NCBI GenBank assembly: GCA_022072615.1
Contig: JAJVHS010000036.1
Location: 7,360-67,732, forward strand
DNA from: Phycisphaerales bacterium
GTDB lineage: Bacteria; Planctomycetota; Phycisphaerae; Phycisphaerales; UBA1924
Direction: 5' to 3'
DNA length: 60,373 nucleotides
Within the stretch, counting starts at the first letter, position 1. Each line of letters begins with the position of its first letter. Under the pieces are notes generated by a model. That model saw nothing but the letters and a program-made list of their open reading frames with translations. It ran no database searches and was not told the origin of the DNA. Of the stretch, positions 15,935-24,839 are shown one piece after another. Made by a program: the position numbers and the translations under genes.

Positions 15935-16903
15935 TCAGCGCGACGCGAGCGGCACGACCATCGCCAGCGCTTCTTCCGGGCGGGGGGGGTGCTCGAGATC
16001 GATCGGGAGGTAGACGCCGCGTTCATGGTCACTGTTAAGCACGACCGCGTTTGGCGGGACGAACATGGCGCCGTTCTCTGCTCTCTCGTGTCCGAGGATG
16101 AAAAGATAGACGCCCCAGCGCTCGGTGAGATCCTCGAGCAGTTCCTCGTCGTACCCGCGGCCCCACACCATCAGGTGGGCAGACCCTTGGCGCGGCTCGT
16201 AGTCCTCGTCCGTGAGTTCGCGGGTGAGAACGGCCGGGTCGAAGCGCTGCATCAGCGCGGCCGGCGGCACGCTGTGGGCGCAGAGGATGTCGCCGCGCGG
16301 GCAGACGCAGCGCAGCGCCAGCGGCATCGACTTGACGAACCTTCGGATCGCGTCGTGAACGCCGGGTGATTCGGACCCGAAGACGTACTCGACGCCCTCG
16401 TTGAAGGTCTCCACGACCCTCACTCCATCCTTGACGATGCCCGCGCCCGCGATCTGGGAAAGCTCGTGGTTGCCGAGCAGGATGTGGACGTGTTCGGGGA
16501 AGCGGGCCTTGAGGTCGGCGGCTCGGGCCAGGACGCGGTAGCTGAAATCCATGCCGTTGATCAGGCGATCTCCATGGATGAGCTCGTGGAGCGTCAGGTG
16601 GCAGGGCGCGGGGGCGGCCGCCTCGGGAGGCCGTGACCCAGTGACTTCGTGACCCTGCTCGTCCATGCCGGCGAGGGCGATCAGGCGAGCGAAGTGAATG
16701 GGATTGTCGTGGAGATCGCCGGTGGCAATGAGCCTTCCGGGGGAGGTGATACGGTCGATGGCTGCGGTGCGGCACGAGGCCGACAGGTTGGCTCGGGCGC
16801 CGCGGTCGAGTGCGTCGATGACGGCGTCGGGGGATTGAAGGTCGAGCGGGGGCAAGAGGGTGAGTCTAGAGCAGATCGGCGGGATTCCGCGGGCGTCGGC
16901 CAT
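15935..16903 (-). CDS. Calcineurin-like metallophosphoesterase
   Basis: A 322-residue dinuclear-metal phosphoesterase. The metal-binding signature is in order: GDLHDN (62-67), GNHE (144-147), His210 (CAHSVPP) and GHE (271-273). A cap or insert lies between the first two motifs (TLHELIHGDRLINGMDFSYRVL). No signal peptide is seen, so it should be cytoplasmic. It may be a protein phosphatase or a nucleotide/phosphodiester hydrolase; in a genome rich in Ser/Thr kinases a phosphatase role is attractive but unproven. The ATG at 16903 (MADARG) is chosen because the upstream extension is rich in Pro/Arg and unlike protein. Confidence 0.82.
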   Translation of the reverse strand: MADARGIPPICSRLTLLPPLDLQSPDAVIDALDRGARANLSASCRTAAIDRITSPGRLIATGDLHDNPIHFARLIALAGMDEQGHEVTGSRPPEAAAPAPCHLTLHELIHGDRLINGMDFSYRVLARAADLKARFPEHVHILLGNHELSQIAGAGIVKDGVRVVETFNEGVEYVFGSESPGVHDAIRRFVKSMPLALRCVCPRGDILCAHSVPPAALMQRFDPAVLTRELTDEDYEPRQGSAHLMVWGRGYDEELLEDLTERWGVYLFILGHERAENGAMFVPPNAVVLNSDHERGVYLPIDLEHPPRPEEALAMVVPLASR

Positions 16904-17091
16904 GGCTTGCCGTGGTTCGGCCCGCCCGATCGAAGGTGAAACGACCGATGGGTGGAGCCTGATCGGGTGGGGCCGGCGGGTTTTGGGACCAGGAAGGCTG
17001 TGAGGCGGACAAGATTTGCTTGGGGTACGGGCTTCCAAGCAGTAATTTCATTTCACGGGTCTGGGGGTTTTCGAGCATGAGAGGAGGATCG

Positions 17092-18363
17092 ATGTCGCGC
17101 AGTTTTCTTGGTGGTTTGGTGTCGGGGGCCATGGTGGTCTCCGGTTTCGGAGTGGCGGCAATCGTTGCGTTTGCCGGGCCGCTCGACCCGCCTCCTGGCC
17201 CGGTCGCGCCGGCGTACAAGACCCTTGGCGAGGTTGAGCCGCGGGTCGCCGTCAGCTCGACCAACACGCCGGGCGACGCGGACAGCGTGTACAAGATCAC
17301 CCAGCCGGGCAGCTACTACCTGACGGGTAAGGTCACGGGGGTGGCCGGCAAGCACGGCATCGAGATCACCGCGTCGGGCGTGACGCTCGACCTCTTGGGG
17401 TACGAGATCATCGGCTCCCCGGGCTCACTGGACGGCGTCTCGGCGACCGCGGCCAACCTGGGTCGCATCGTGGTGCGGAACGGCTCGATCCGCAACTGGG
17501 GGGACATGGGCGTGGACCTTGCGACGCAGTTGACGTTTGACTGCGTCGTGGAGGACCTTGCGCTGACCTCGAACGGGCAGTTCGGCCTCGCGCTGCGGGA
17601 TTCCAGCATTGTCCAGCGGTGCATCGCTTCCGATAACGGCGGGTCGGGACTGGCGGCGTGGAACTCGTGCACGCTCGTGGACTGCACGGTCTCCTACAAC
17701 GGCGGGAGCGGCATCAGCGCCGAGAGCGGGGCGGTGGTTCGCCAGTGCGCGGCGTACAGCAACGTCGGGGCCGGCATCGAGGTCGGGCAGGCGTCCACCA
17801 TCACCGGCTGCTCTTCGCACAGCAACTTCTCGTGGGGCTACCTCGCTGGCAACGGATGCACCATCACAAACTCGACGGCGAGCAACAACGTCGACGGGTT
17901 CACGGCCGGCGCGGGAAGCGTCGTGACCGGGTGCACCGCCGAATCGAACGGGAACACCGGGTTCTTCATCGGCGGCGGGGGCACCATCCAGCAATGCGCG
18001 GCCCGCAACAACGGGCAGACGGGCATCTGGCTGTCCTTTCGCTGCCTGGCCCTCTCGAACACGAGCGAGCTGAACGGCGGAGGAGGCGGCGGAAACTCGA
18101 TCGGGATCTTCACCGCGTCCAGCAGCAACCGTCTCGAAGGGAACATCAGCACCGCCAACCATTACGGCATCCTGGTGAACGGGCAGCACAACATCCTCGT
18201 CCGAAACGCATGTTCTGGAAATACCACCAACTGGTCGCTCGGATCGGACAATGTCTTCGGCCCGATCGTGGACCGCCGCACTCCCGGGAGCGGGTCGGTC
18301 TCGGGCAACTCCGCCGCCAGCACCCTCGGCTCAACCGACCCGAACGCGAACTTTTCGTATTAG
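17092..18363 (+). CDS. Secreted right-handed parallel beta-helix protein (first of tandem pair)
   Basis: AGGAGG lies 4 bases before the ATG at 17092, which begins a signal peptide (MSRSFLGGLVSGAMVVSGFGVAA, cleavage near AFAG). The product is 423 residues. The mature N-terminus (GPLDPPPGPVAPAYKTL) and the TQPGSYYLTG segment are shared with the next gene. From about residue 90 onward there are roughly 12 beta-helix coils of about 23 residues with recurring small and Cys residues (CTVSYNGGSGI, CAAYSNVGAGI, CTAESNGNTGF), like NosD/pectate-lyase type folds. Such proteins bind or cleave polysaccharide; no catalytic residues can be named. No dockerin or PEP-CTERM tag is visible at the C-terminus. 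Confidence 0.85.
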   Translation: MSRSFLGGLVSGAMVVSGFGVAAIVAFAGPLDPPPGPVAPAYKTLGEVEPRVAVSSTNTPGDADSVYKITQPGSYYLTGKVTGVAGKHGIEITASGVTLDLLGYEIIGSPGSLDGVSATAANLGRIVVRNGSIRNWGDMGVDLATQLTFDCVVEDLALTSNGQFGLALRDSSIVQRCIASDNGGSGLAAWNSCTLVDCTVSYNGGSGISAESGAVVRQCAAYSNVGAGIEVGQASTITGCSSHSNFSWGYLAGNGCTITNSTASNNVDGFTAGAGSVVTGCTAESNGNTGFFIGGGGTIQQCAARNNGQTGIWLSFRCLALSNTSELNGGGGGGNSIGIFTASSSNRLEGNISTANHYGILVNGQHNILVRNACSGNTTNWSLGSDNVFGPIVDRRTPGSGSVSGNSAASTLGSTDPNANFSY

Positions 18364-18486
18364 ACGAGATCGTGCGGATGCGCGGCAGTGATGTCAGCGA
18401 CGCACTCGTACGGATTCCGGGCAGGGCACTCGCGTCTGCAGGGGCTTGATTCGTTCTCTCAGCGGTTCAAGGAAAGGAGTCTTTCA

Positions 18487-19563
18487 ATGCTGTACCGGTG
18501 TCAGCACGCCGCGTTGTCCATTGGCCTTGGCTCGCTCGCATTGGCGGTGGGTCTGGCCGCGCATGCCGGGCCGCTGGACCCGCCCGCGGGACCGGTGGCG
18601 CCGGCGTACAAGACACTGACCGAGATCGAACCCCGTATCGCCATCAACGCGACCAATACCCCCGGCGACTCTGACAGTCTGTACAAGATTGTTCAGCCGG
18701 GGTCCTATTACCTGGCCGGCAACATCACCGGTGTTGTGGGCAAGCACGGGATCGAGATCGCCGCTGCGGGCGTGACCATCGACCTTGCAGGCTTTGAACT
18801 CAGGGGCGTTTCCGGCATGGGCGCCTTCGATGGAATCCGAGTATCCGTCAACGTACCGGGCATCTCCATCCTGAACGGGACGGTGCGCGACTGGGGCGAC
18901 GACGGCCTGGATCTGGGCAGCGGGAGTGCGATCAACTCTCGCATCGATGGCGTGCGCGCCAGTGGAAATGCCGACGTTGGAATACTGGGCGGACATGCCG
19001 CGACAGTCCGCTCCTGCGCGGCACAGAATAACGGCGGGACGGGCATCGAGGTCTCTTCGGGCGGCGCGGTCATCGAGTGCACCGCCTACGACAACGCGGG
19101 CGATGGCATCGACGGCGGCGCCGGGAGCACCGTTGTCGAATGCACCGCATTTTCCAATGGCGGCGACGGGATTGTCGTCAGTCTCGGTTCCACCGTCCGC
19201 GGATGCACCGCCCGCTTCAGCGTGGGCGACGGAATCCAGGCTTCCTCCCAGTGCATCATCACGGGGAATGTCTGCAGCTTCAGCGGGGACGGGGGCAACG
19301 GGGCGGGCATCCATATCACCGGTGGGGACAACCGTCTTGAAGGAAACCACTGCACCACTTCGGACCGGTGCATTGACATCGATTCTCCCGGCAACATCGT
19401 CATGCGCAATACGTGCAGCGGCAACACCACGAACTGGGACATCGCTGCGGGCAATGCGATCGCACCGATCGTGAGTGCCACCGTAAACCTCAACGCCTTC
19501 AGCGGCAGCACCTACGGAGGCAGCCTCGGCTCCACCGATCCCAATGCCAACTTCACGCACTGA
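18487..19563 (+). CDS. Secreted right-handed parallel beta-helix protein (second of tandem pair)
   Basis: Start at 18487 with AAAGGAG about 9 bases upstream; signal peptide MLYRCQHAALSIGLGSLALAV with cleavage near AAHAG; 358 residues. It is clearly a paralogue of the preceding gene: GPLDPPAGPVAPAYKTL, TNTPGDSDSLYKI, QPGSYYLAG, GKHGIEI and the ending SLGSTDPNANF are near-identical in layout. It has fewer beta-helix coils (about 8-9), which accounts for the shorter length; the coil motif is CTAYDNAGDGI, CTAFSNGGDGI, CTARFSVGDGI. Function is unknown; probably polysaccharide binding or remodelling at the surface. Confidence 0.85.
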   Translation: MLYRCQHAALSIGLGSLALAVGLAAHAGPLDPPAGPVAPAYKTLTEIEPRIAINATNTPGDSDSLYKIVQPGSYYLAGNITGVVGKHGIEIAAAGVTIDLAGFELRGVSGMGAFDGIRVSVNVPGISILNGTVRDWGDDGLDLGSGSAINSRIDGVRASGNADVGILGGHAATVRSCAAQNNGGTGIEVSSGGAVIECTAYDNAGDGIDGGAGSTVVECTAFSNGGDGIVVSLGSTVRGCTARFSVGDGIQASSQCIITGNVCSFSGDGGNGAGIHITGGDNRLEGNHCTTSDRCIDIDSPGNIVMRNTCSGNTTNWDIAAGNAIAPIVSATVNLNAFSGSTYGGSLGSTDPNANFTH

Positions 19564-19783
19564 GGGGCCGGGCACGAGCGGCACGCGTCAGCGGAAGTGA
19601 GACGACGGCCGGCCGCGTGAATCGCGTTCCTTGGCCGCAGTTTCAAATCAAGAAGAATGTGCGGTGCTGGGTGTGCTTTCTCATGGGTCGCATCGGGGGC
19701 GTTCATACGGGCCGCCTGCTCGGCCCTCCGCGCCCTGCTCGGCTCGGCGAACCACCGGCCCGCACCATCTGAGTTCAACCGCT

Positions 19784-20749
19784 CTAGAACGCGACGCGCA
19801 GTTCGAGCGTGAAGAAGGCTGTCGGGTCGGCTTCGTACTCGGAGATCTTGGTCCCGTCTTCTTCGTCGAGGCGGTAGCGCTGCCAGACGTACGCGCCTGC
19901 CTTGCCCGCCAGCGAGATCTTCGGCGTGAAGTTGTACTGCGCGCCCAGGCCGACGGGAACCTGGCGGTGGCGGCCGATGCCGTCGGGGACGGGCCCGTCG
20001 TCATCGAGGCGGAAGTCGCGGGCTTCGTACCCGCCCTCGAGGAAGACCGAGAGCTGATCGGTGGCCTTGTAGTTGAGGCGGAGCGACCGGCCGTTCTGGC
20101 TCGAGAGCGACCAGTCGGGCGCGAAGTTCCACAGGAACGCGATCGCCGGGAGCACGAGGAAGTCTTCCTCGAGCCGGGAACGGGCGTAGACGCCCAGGCC
20201 GAGGGTGAACTGGTCGTTGAAGGAGTATCGGATGCCGCCGAGGCCGCCGTAGGTGACGGAGTCGCCGAAATCCGCGCCGTACTCGCTGGCGGCGGAGACG
20301 TCGCCGCCGACGTACCACGCCAAGCGGTCGGTGTGCTGGGTCAGGAACGTCAGCCGGATGCCGCGTTCCCAGGTGTCGTCCCACGGGGCCGTCGCGCCGA
20401 AGCCGGACGGCTCGGAGAAGTCGTAGAAGGACCATTCGTTGTCGAAGGAGACGCTGATGGTGGAGCGATCGGCGATGGGGACGCCGACGTCGACGGCGGC
20501 TCGGACACGGGAGACCTGGACATCGCCCGTGGTGGACTTGAGGTCCGATTTGAGGCCGATCTCGCCCTCGGCGCTGAGCTTGATCTCGAGTTCACGGGCC
20601 TCGGGCTTGGCGGAGGGCGCCTGTTCGCGCTGGGTGACCGGCTGCGCGTAATAGAAGGATGCCGGGGAGTAGGTCAGGCCCGGGGTCTGGACCTGGGCGA
20701 CGGCGGGCGAGGCGAGGAGTGCGAGGAGCGGGGCGGCGGTCTGGCGCAT
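19784..20749 (-). CDS. Outer-membrane beta-barrel protein (DUF6268-like)
   Basis: A 321-residue exported protein starting at ATG 20749 with signal peptide MRQTAAPLLALLASPAVAQ. After a short linker (30-70) it is made of alternating-pattern strands (IGLKSDLKSTTGDV, STISVSFDNEWSFYDF, GIRLTFLTQHTDRLAWYVGGD, GIRYSFNDQFTLGLGVYAR) and ends in ELRVAF. A terminal Phe is the classic signal for outer-membrane barrel insertion. It may be a porin-like or structural barrel; substrate unknown. The longer open frame to 21040 crosses the tRNA-Ala gene and is not coding. Confidence 0.75.
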   Translation of the reverse strand: MRQTAAPLLALLASPAVAQVQTPGLTYSPASFYYAQPVTQREQAPSAKPEARELEIKLSAEGEIGLKSDLKSTTGDVQVSRVRAAVDVGVPIADRSTISVSFDNEWSFYDFSEPSGFGATAPWDDTWERGIRLTFLTQHTDRLAWYVGGDVSAASEYGADFGDSVTYGGLGGIRYSFNDQFTLGLGVYARSRLEEDFLVLPAIAFLWNFAPDWSLSSQNGRSLRLNYKATDQLSVFLEGGYEARDFRLDDDGPVPDGIGRHRQVPVGLGAQYNFTPKISLAGKAGAYVWQRYRLDEEDGTKISEYEADPTAFFTLELRVAF

Positions 20750-20872
20750 GGTGAACTCTCGGAAGGACGTGCGGTTGGGGCGTGAGTGTACCGGGGCGGG
20801 GCACCGAGCAGTGGGGGGCGAGCGCTGGGGGGAACCGGGGAGCCCGCGTCGGCGGGCTACGATGGAGGCGTC

Positions 20873-20945
20873 GGGGCGGTAGCTCAGTTGGTAGAGCGCC
20901 AGCTTTGCAAGCTGGATGTCGCCGGTTCGAGTCCGGTCCGCTCCA
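20873..20945 (+). tRNA. tRNA-Ala (anticodon TGC)
   Basis: A 73-base cloverleaf. Acceptor GGGGCGG pairs with CCGCTCC (one G-U), anticodon arm CCAGC-TTTGCAA-GCTGG gives anticodon TGC, and the T loop is GTTCGAGTC. Discriminator is A at 20945. The next bases are TTT, so CCA is not encoded. Confidence 0.97.
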
Positions 20946-21146
20946 TTTCCCCCGAGATAAAGGTCACGCGCCGGCCGCGCCCACCCTGGAGCCGCGGCGG
21001 CGAAAGCCCTGACGATCCCGTGCCCGAGCCGGGAACTCAACGCCCCTCCAATCGTCCGATTCGTACTATTGTGGAGCCGCGGGACCGGAGAGGCGGCCGG
21101 CCGCGGGGCGAGCGCGAAATCAATTGTGGAAAACCCGGAAAGAGGG

Positions 21147-21175
21147 TTGACGGTCTACGACGGATGTAGTAACTT
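21147..21175 (+). promoter_or_regulatory. Candidate promoter of the blaI operon
   Basis: TTGACG (21147-21152) lies 17 bases before TAACTT (21170-21175). The -35 box is good and the -10 box is weak. The proposed elements overlap the first BlaI-type operator, as expected for autorepression. Confidence 0.35.
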
Positions 21176-21193
21176 CCTACGACAACGGTAGTA
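21155..21193. promoter_or_regulatory. Two BlaI-type operator repeats, CTACGAC-N4-GTAGTA
   Basis: CTACGACGGATGTAGTA (21155-21171) and CTACGACAACGGTAGTA (21177-21193) share both flanks, and each has CTAC/GTAG dyad symmetry. They are 22 bp apart, about two helical turns. BlaI/MecI repressors classically bind TACTACA/TGTAGTA dyads, so these sites 22-60 bases upstream of blaI are likely autoregulatory operators. Confidence 0.7.
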
Positions 21194-21214
21194 GTTGAGG
21201 ACCGGGAAAGGGTC

Positions 21215-21607
21215 ATGGCAAAGAAACCGGTGGAACTGGGCGAAGCGGAGCTTGCGGTCATGCGGGTGCTGTGGGACGAGGCCCCGCTGACGGTGCGTGA
21301 CGTGATGAACCGGCTGCACGATCGCGGGCGGAAGGTGGCCTACACGACGGTGCTGACGTTCCTCACGCGGCTGGAGCAGAAGGGCATGGTCGCGAGCGAC
21401 AAGCGGGACACCGCGTACGTCTATCGACCGAAGATTTCGCGACAGAGCGTGACGACCTCGCGCATCAAGGCTCTGGTCGACCAGTTGTACGACGGGGCGG
21501 CGGCGCCGGTGCTCCTGCACCTGATCGAGAACGAACGCTTCACGGCGGATGAGATCGCACGGCTCCGGCAGTTGATCGAAGACCTGGACGATCGTGGGCA
21601 CGGGTAA
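21215..21607 (+). CDS. BlaI/MecI/CopY-family repressor
   Basis: A 130-residue winged-helix repressor. The DNA-binding domain covers about 5-75 (LGEAELAVMRVLWDEAPLTV, then YTTVLTFLTRLEQKGMV), and the C-terminal dimerisation helices include LLHLIENERF and EIARLRQLIEDLD. Family members bind dyad operators as dimers and are cleaved when a membrane M56 peptidase is triggered. Both parts are present: paired operators upstream and an M56 gene 81 bases downstream. The staphylococcal Asn-Phe cleavage site is not clearly conserved, so the cleavage point is unknown. Expected role: repressor of the six-gene operon it begins. Confidence 0.93.
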   Translation: MAKKPVELGEAELAVMRVLWDEAPLTVRDVMNRLHDRGRKVAYTTVLTFLTRLEQKGMVASDKRDTAYVYRPKISRQSVTTSRIKALVDQLYDGAAAPVLLHLIENERFTADEIARLRQLIEDLDDRGHG

Positions 21608-21688
21608 CGAGAACTCGCGCGGGGGTCTGTTTCGGGGGACTGGTTCGAGGGACTGGGCGGTGACGGGGCGGGCCTGCGGGGTAAGCAC

Positions 21689-24688
21689 ATGGACTTGAGC
21701 ACGTTTTCGGGGATCACGGAATTGCTATGGACGGGCGGGCTCGCCGCGACGCCGGTGGCGCTGGCGGTGGGGGCGATCTGCCGTGTGAAGTCGCTCCGCC
21801 CGGCGACGAGGCACATGCTCTGGGCCACGGTGCTGGTGTCGTTCGTGACGCCGGCGATCGGGATGATGATCTGGCGGCCCGACTGGTTCCACTCGCAGCG
21901 TGTGCTCGCGGCGGCGGACAAGGTGCTCGAGTCGGCCGAGTCGATATTGCCGGCGTCATCGGAATCGCGCGGGCCCGGGCCTGCGGTCGCCGGGCGGGTT
22001 ACCGGCGCCGAGCGTGCTCCCGCCGTTCTCAATCAACCCGCCAAGACTCCGGCCGCCGATGCATCATCCGCCGGCGACGCTCGGGTCGACGCATCCCTGA
22101 ATACACCGCGGCGAGCGGTCGGATCGACCGAGCCGAACCGAGCGGTCGAGCCGGCGATCGAAGCGCGTCCGACACCCGAGGCAGGCAGCGTGTCGGAGGC
22201 CGGACGGCACGAGCGCACCCGCAACCGAACTCCGCGACCGGACGCCGCGCCGTCGGTGCCGAGCGACCGCCTGACGAGCGAGCATGACCGCGCCGACCTG
22301 CGAGCGAGGGACCACGGTCTGGTCGCGCCGCCGATCGCGCCGGCTCCCTCGCTCGACGCCGAGCGATCGCCGATCGCTGCCGCCGTGGAACCGGCGGTGA
22401 GCCCCGCATCCGAGCGCCTAGGTGCGGATGTCGAGACGCTGAACCTGGACCTGACGGGTCTCACCAGCATGGTGCTCGGTTTCGCGTCCAAGCCCGAACA
22501 GTTGGAGGAACGGCCGGCGACCCCGCCCAAGGGGAGCGGACCGGCGTTGAGTGAAAAGTCGTTGGCCGGCGAGGTGATGGCGCCGCCGGCGAGGCCGGGG
22601 CTGCATGGATCGGCGTCGAGCGAAGACTCCCGCGTGCTCGCCGGGGCTCGAGACCAGATCCGCCCGTGGATCTCGCGGGCGCTCGATGTGCGGGATTCGA
22701 TTTCATCGCTGCCGCCGGTGCCCGCGCTGGTCTGGGCGAGCGTGACGGCGCTGCTGCTGCTGATCTCGCTGGTGCGGACGGCGCGGGTGGGCTGGTGGCT
22801 CCGCGGGGGCCGCCCGGCGGACGACCAGGTGATGGAGATCGTCGACCAGGTGGCGAGCGATCTTGGCCTTCGGCGGGTGCCGTCGGTTGTTATGGTGAAT
22901 CGTGCGGTGTCGCCGATGATCTGGTGCGGGCCGCGGCTGCGGCTGGTGCTGCCGGCGGACCTGTGGGAATCGCTCGACGTCGCGTCGAGGCGGGCGGTGG
23001 TGACGCACGAGCTTGCGCACCTGCGGCGGCTCGACCACGTGTACTGCTGGGTGGAGTCGATCGTGGGGGCGGTGTACTGGTGGCACCCGGCGGCGTGGTG
23101 GGCGCGCTGGCGGCTGCGGGATGCCGCCGAGGCGAGCTGCGACGCGTGGGTGACGGCGCTGCTGCCGTCGGATCGCCGGGCGTACGCGACCGCGCTGGTG
23201 ACGACCAAGTCGTTCCTGAATTCACACGAACCGAGCGCCGGACCGTGCCTGGGGATCATGTCCGGGTCGGCCAAGAGGTTGGCAAGGAGAATCACGATGG
23301 TGATGACGCAGAGAACAGCGCCGAGGACATCGATCGTCGGTGCCTGCCTGGCGGTGATCGTCATGGCGGCGGGCATGTTCGTCACGCCCAGCCTGGCGTG
23401 CCCGCCCGAGGGCGAGCAGAAAGCCAAGGCCGCCGAAAAGAAGAAGGAGAAGGCCGCCAAATCCAAGCGAGCCGAGGCGGGATCCGTGTTCTACGGTGAA
23501 GCGCCGGCGCTGGAGGCGATGGTCGCTCAGCCCTCGCCGCCCAACGTGGTCGTCGTTCGCCCGGGAGGCGCGGCCCAGTTCGGCGGCACTGCGGTGGCGC
23601 CGATGGCCCCCAAGGCGCCCAAGCCGCCGAAGCCCCCGAAGGCTCCGAAGCCGCCGCGGGCCGCGCACCCTGCCCACCCCGCTCATCCGCCGCAGCCGCC
23701 CGAGCCGCCGCAGCCCGGCCTCCCGTCCGCGGAGGCTCCGTCGGCGTGGACCACGGTGCCCGGCGTGCAGGGGCAGTGGACGCAGCCGGTGGACCTGGAG
23801 GCGCTCAAGGAAGGCCGCGTCGCCAAGACGTACAAGCTTTCCGAGGGCAAGCTGGAGAGCTTCTACTCGCTGATGAGCCGCAGCGACGTTCCGGTGCTGG
23901 TGAGCATGGAGGATGAAGGGATCGTGATCTGGGCCCGCGAGGCAGAGCACCCCTTCATCGCGTCGTTCGTCAAGCTGATCGATTCTGGCGCGTCGTCGGC
24001 GGGCGGGCAGCACTCGATGACGACGTTGCCTGGGCACGCCATCGCGCTCGAGCACTACGCGGCGGCCCAGCAGGCCCACGGCGCGCACGCCGCGGCGCAG
24101 GAGGCTCGGGCGGCGTTCGCGGCCGGGCACAAGGCCCATGCGGAGGCGCTGCGGCAGCACGCCCAGTCGCTCAAGGCGCTGCTGAAGGACCGCGATGTGC
24201 TGATGCTCGACGTCGACCGCATGCGTGCCGACGCCGACTCGGCCCGCGACCGTGCCGAGCAGCTCCGCGATCTCGAGATGGACCTGCGTGACAAGGCGGA
24301 ATCCGCGTCGGAGCACGAGGCGAAGGCGGCGCTCGAGGCGGCGCACGCGCGTCTGCGCGAGCGGGCATCGGCGCTCGACCGGGAATCCGGTGACATGCAG
24401 CGCCGGGTGGAAGAGCTCGAGCAGCGCATCGAGGAGCTCGAGGCGCGGGCCGAGGAGCTCGAGGACGAGATCTCGATGCTCGAGGACGACGGCTTCGGCA
24501 TGCTCGATGAAATCCAGCTCGCCAACATCGACCTGGCCGAGCCGGTCGATCTCGCGGACATCGATCTCGCGGGAGTGGTGGAGGTGGACCTGGCCGACAT
24601 CGCGCCGATCGCCGAGGAGGCCGACCAGCCCGCGCCCGCGGAAAGCCCCGATGAGTCGACTGATGACAACTCGGACGACAACTGCTGA
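21689..24688 (+). CDS. BlaR1/MecR1-like M56 membrane zinc peptidase with Pro-rich and coiled-coil extension
   Basis: A 999-residue membrane peptidase. Two membrane helices (about 10-30 and 38-58) lead to a low-complexity Ala/Arg/Pro linker (60-340), a third helix (about 350-370), the gluzincin core with HELAH (440-444) and Glu481 in RDAAEASCD, and a fourth helix at about 546-570. Unlike BlaR1 there is no penicillin-binding sensor. Instead come a Pro/Lys/His-rich stretch (about 635-690), a small domain near 700-760 (GKLESFYSLMSRSDVPVLVS), a long coiled coil (about 790-940) and an acidic tail with repeated DLADI-type units (945-999). The Pro-Lys stretch resembles the spacer of TonB. It probably senses an envelope signal and cleaves the BlaI-type repressor. 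Confidence 0.85.
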   Translation: MDLSTFSGITELLWTGGLAATPVALAVGAICRVKSLRPATRHMLWATVLVSFVTPAIGMMIWRPDWFHSQRVLAAADKVLESAESILPASSESRGPGPAVAGRVTGAERAPAVLNQPAKTPAADASSAGDARVDASLNTPRRAVGSTEPNRAVEPAIEARPTPEAGSVSEAGRHERTRNRTPRPDAAPSVPSDRLTSEHDRADLRARDHGLVAPPIAPAPSLDAERSPIAAAVEPAVSPASERLGADVETLNLDLTGLTSMVLGFASKPEQLEERPATPPKGSGPALSEKSLAGEVMAPPARPGLHGSASSEDSRVLAGARDQIRPWISRALDVRDSISSLPPVPALVWASVTALLLLISLVRTARVGWWLRGGRPADDQVMEIVDQVASDLGLRRVPSVVMVNRAVSPMIWCGPRLRLVLPADLWESLDVASRRAVVTHELAHLRRLDHVYCWVESIVGAVYWWHPAAWWARWRLRDAAEASCDAWVTALLPSDRRAYATALVTTKSFLNSHEPSAGPCLGIMSGSAKRLARRITMVMTQRTAPRTSIVGACLAVIVMAAGMFVTPSLACPPEGEQKAKAAEKKKEKAAKSKRAEAGSVFYGEAPALEAMVAQPSPPNVVVVRPGGAAQFGGTAVAPMAPKAPKPPKPPKAPKPPRAAHPAHPAHPPQPPEPPQPGLPSAEAPSAWTTVPGVQGQWTQPVDLEALKEGRVAKTYKLSEGKLESFYSLMSRSDVPVLVSMEDEGIVIWAREAEHPFIASFVKLIDSGASSAGGQHSMTTLPGHAIALEHYAAAQQAHGAHAAAQEARAAFAAGHKAHAEALRQHAQSLKALLKDRDVLMLDVDRMRADADSARDRAEQLRDLEMDLRDKAESASEHEAKAALEAAHARLRERASALDRESGDMQRRVEELEQRIEELEARAEELEDEISMLEDDGFGMLDEIQLANIDLAEPVDLADIDLAGVVEVDLADIAPIAEEADQPAPAESPDESTDDNSDDNC

Positions 24689-24839
24689 AGACGGCGTTGG
24701 TTGAACGAGGAACCAGCCTCACCATCCCGACGCGGGCTTGACGGCCCGGTGTCGGGCTTGCACGAGAAACCGGCGTGGAGCGTCGAGCGAGCGGATTGCT
24801 TGCGGCGATGCGGCGCGCCCGTGACCGAGAGGATGCTCC

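Noticed and set aside
7081..19691. 15-base identity TTTCTCATGGGTCGC at 7081-7095 and 19677-19691
   Set aside because: In a 60-kb high-GC sequence one or two 15-mer matches are expected by chance, and the flanks do not match.
20750..21040. N-terminal extension of the outer-membrane protein frame (includes GADRTRTGDIQLAKLALYQ)
   Set aside because: This stretch is the reverse strand of tRNA-Ala (20873-20945), a common source of false ORFs. The signal peptide start at 20749 explains the gene.
5018..21154. Search for SAM, TPP, cobalamin or glycine riboswitches near the metabolic genes
   Set aside because: No recognisable conserved cores were seen upstream of the PLP enzyme, fabG or the cyclodeaminase-like gene. 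This is a visual judgement; a covariance search would settle it.
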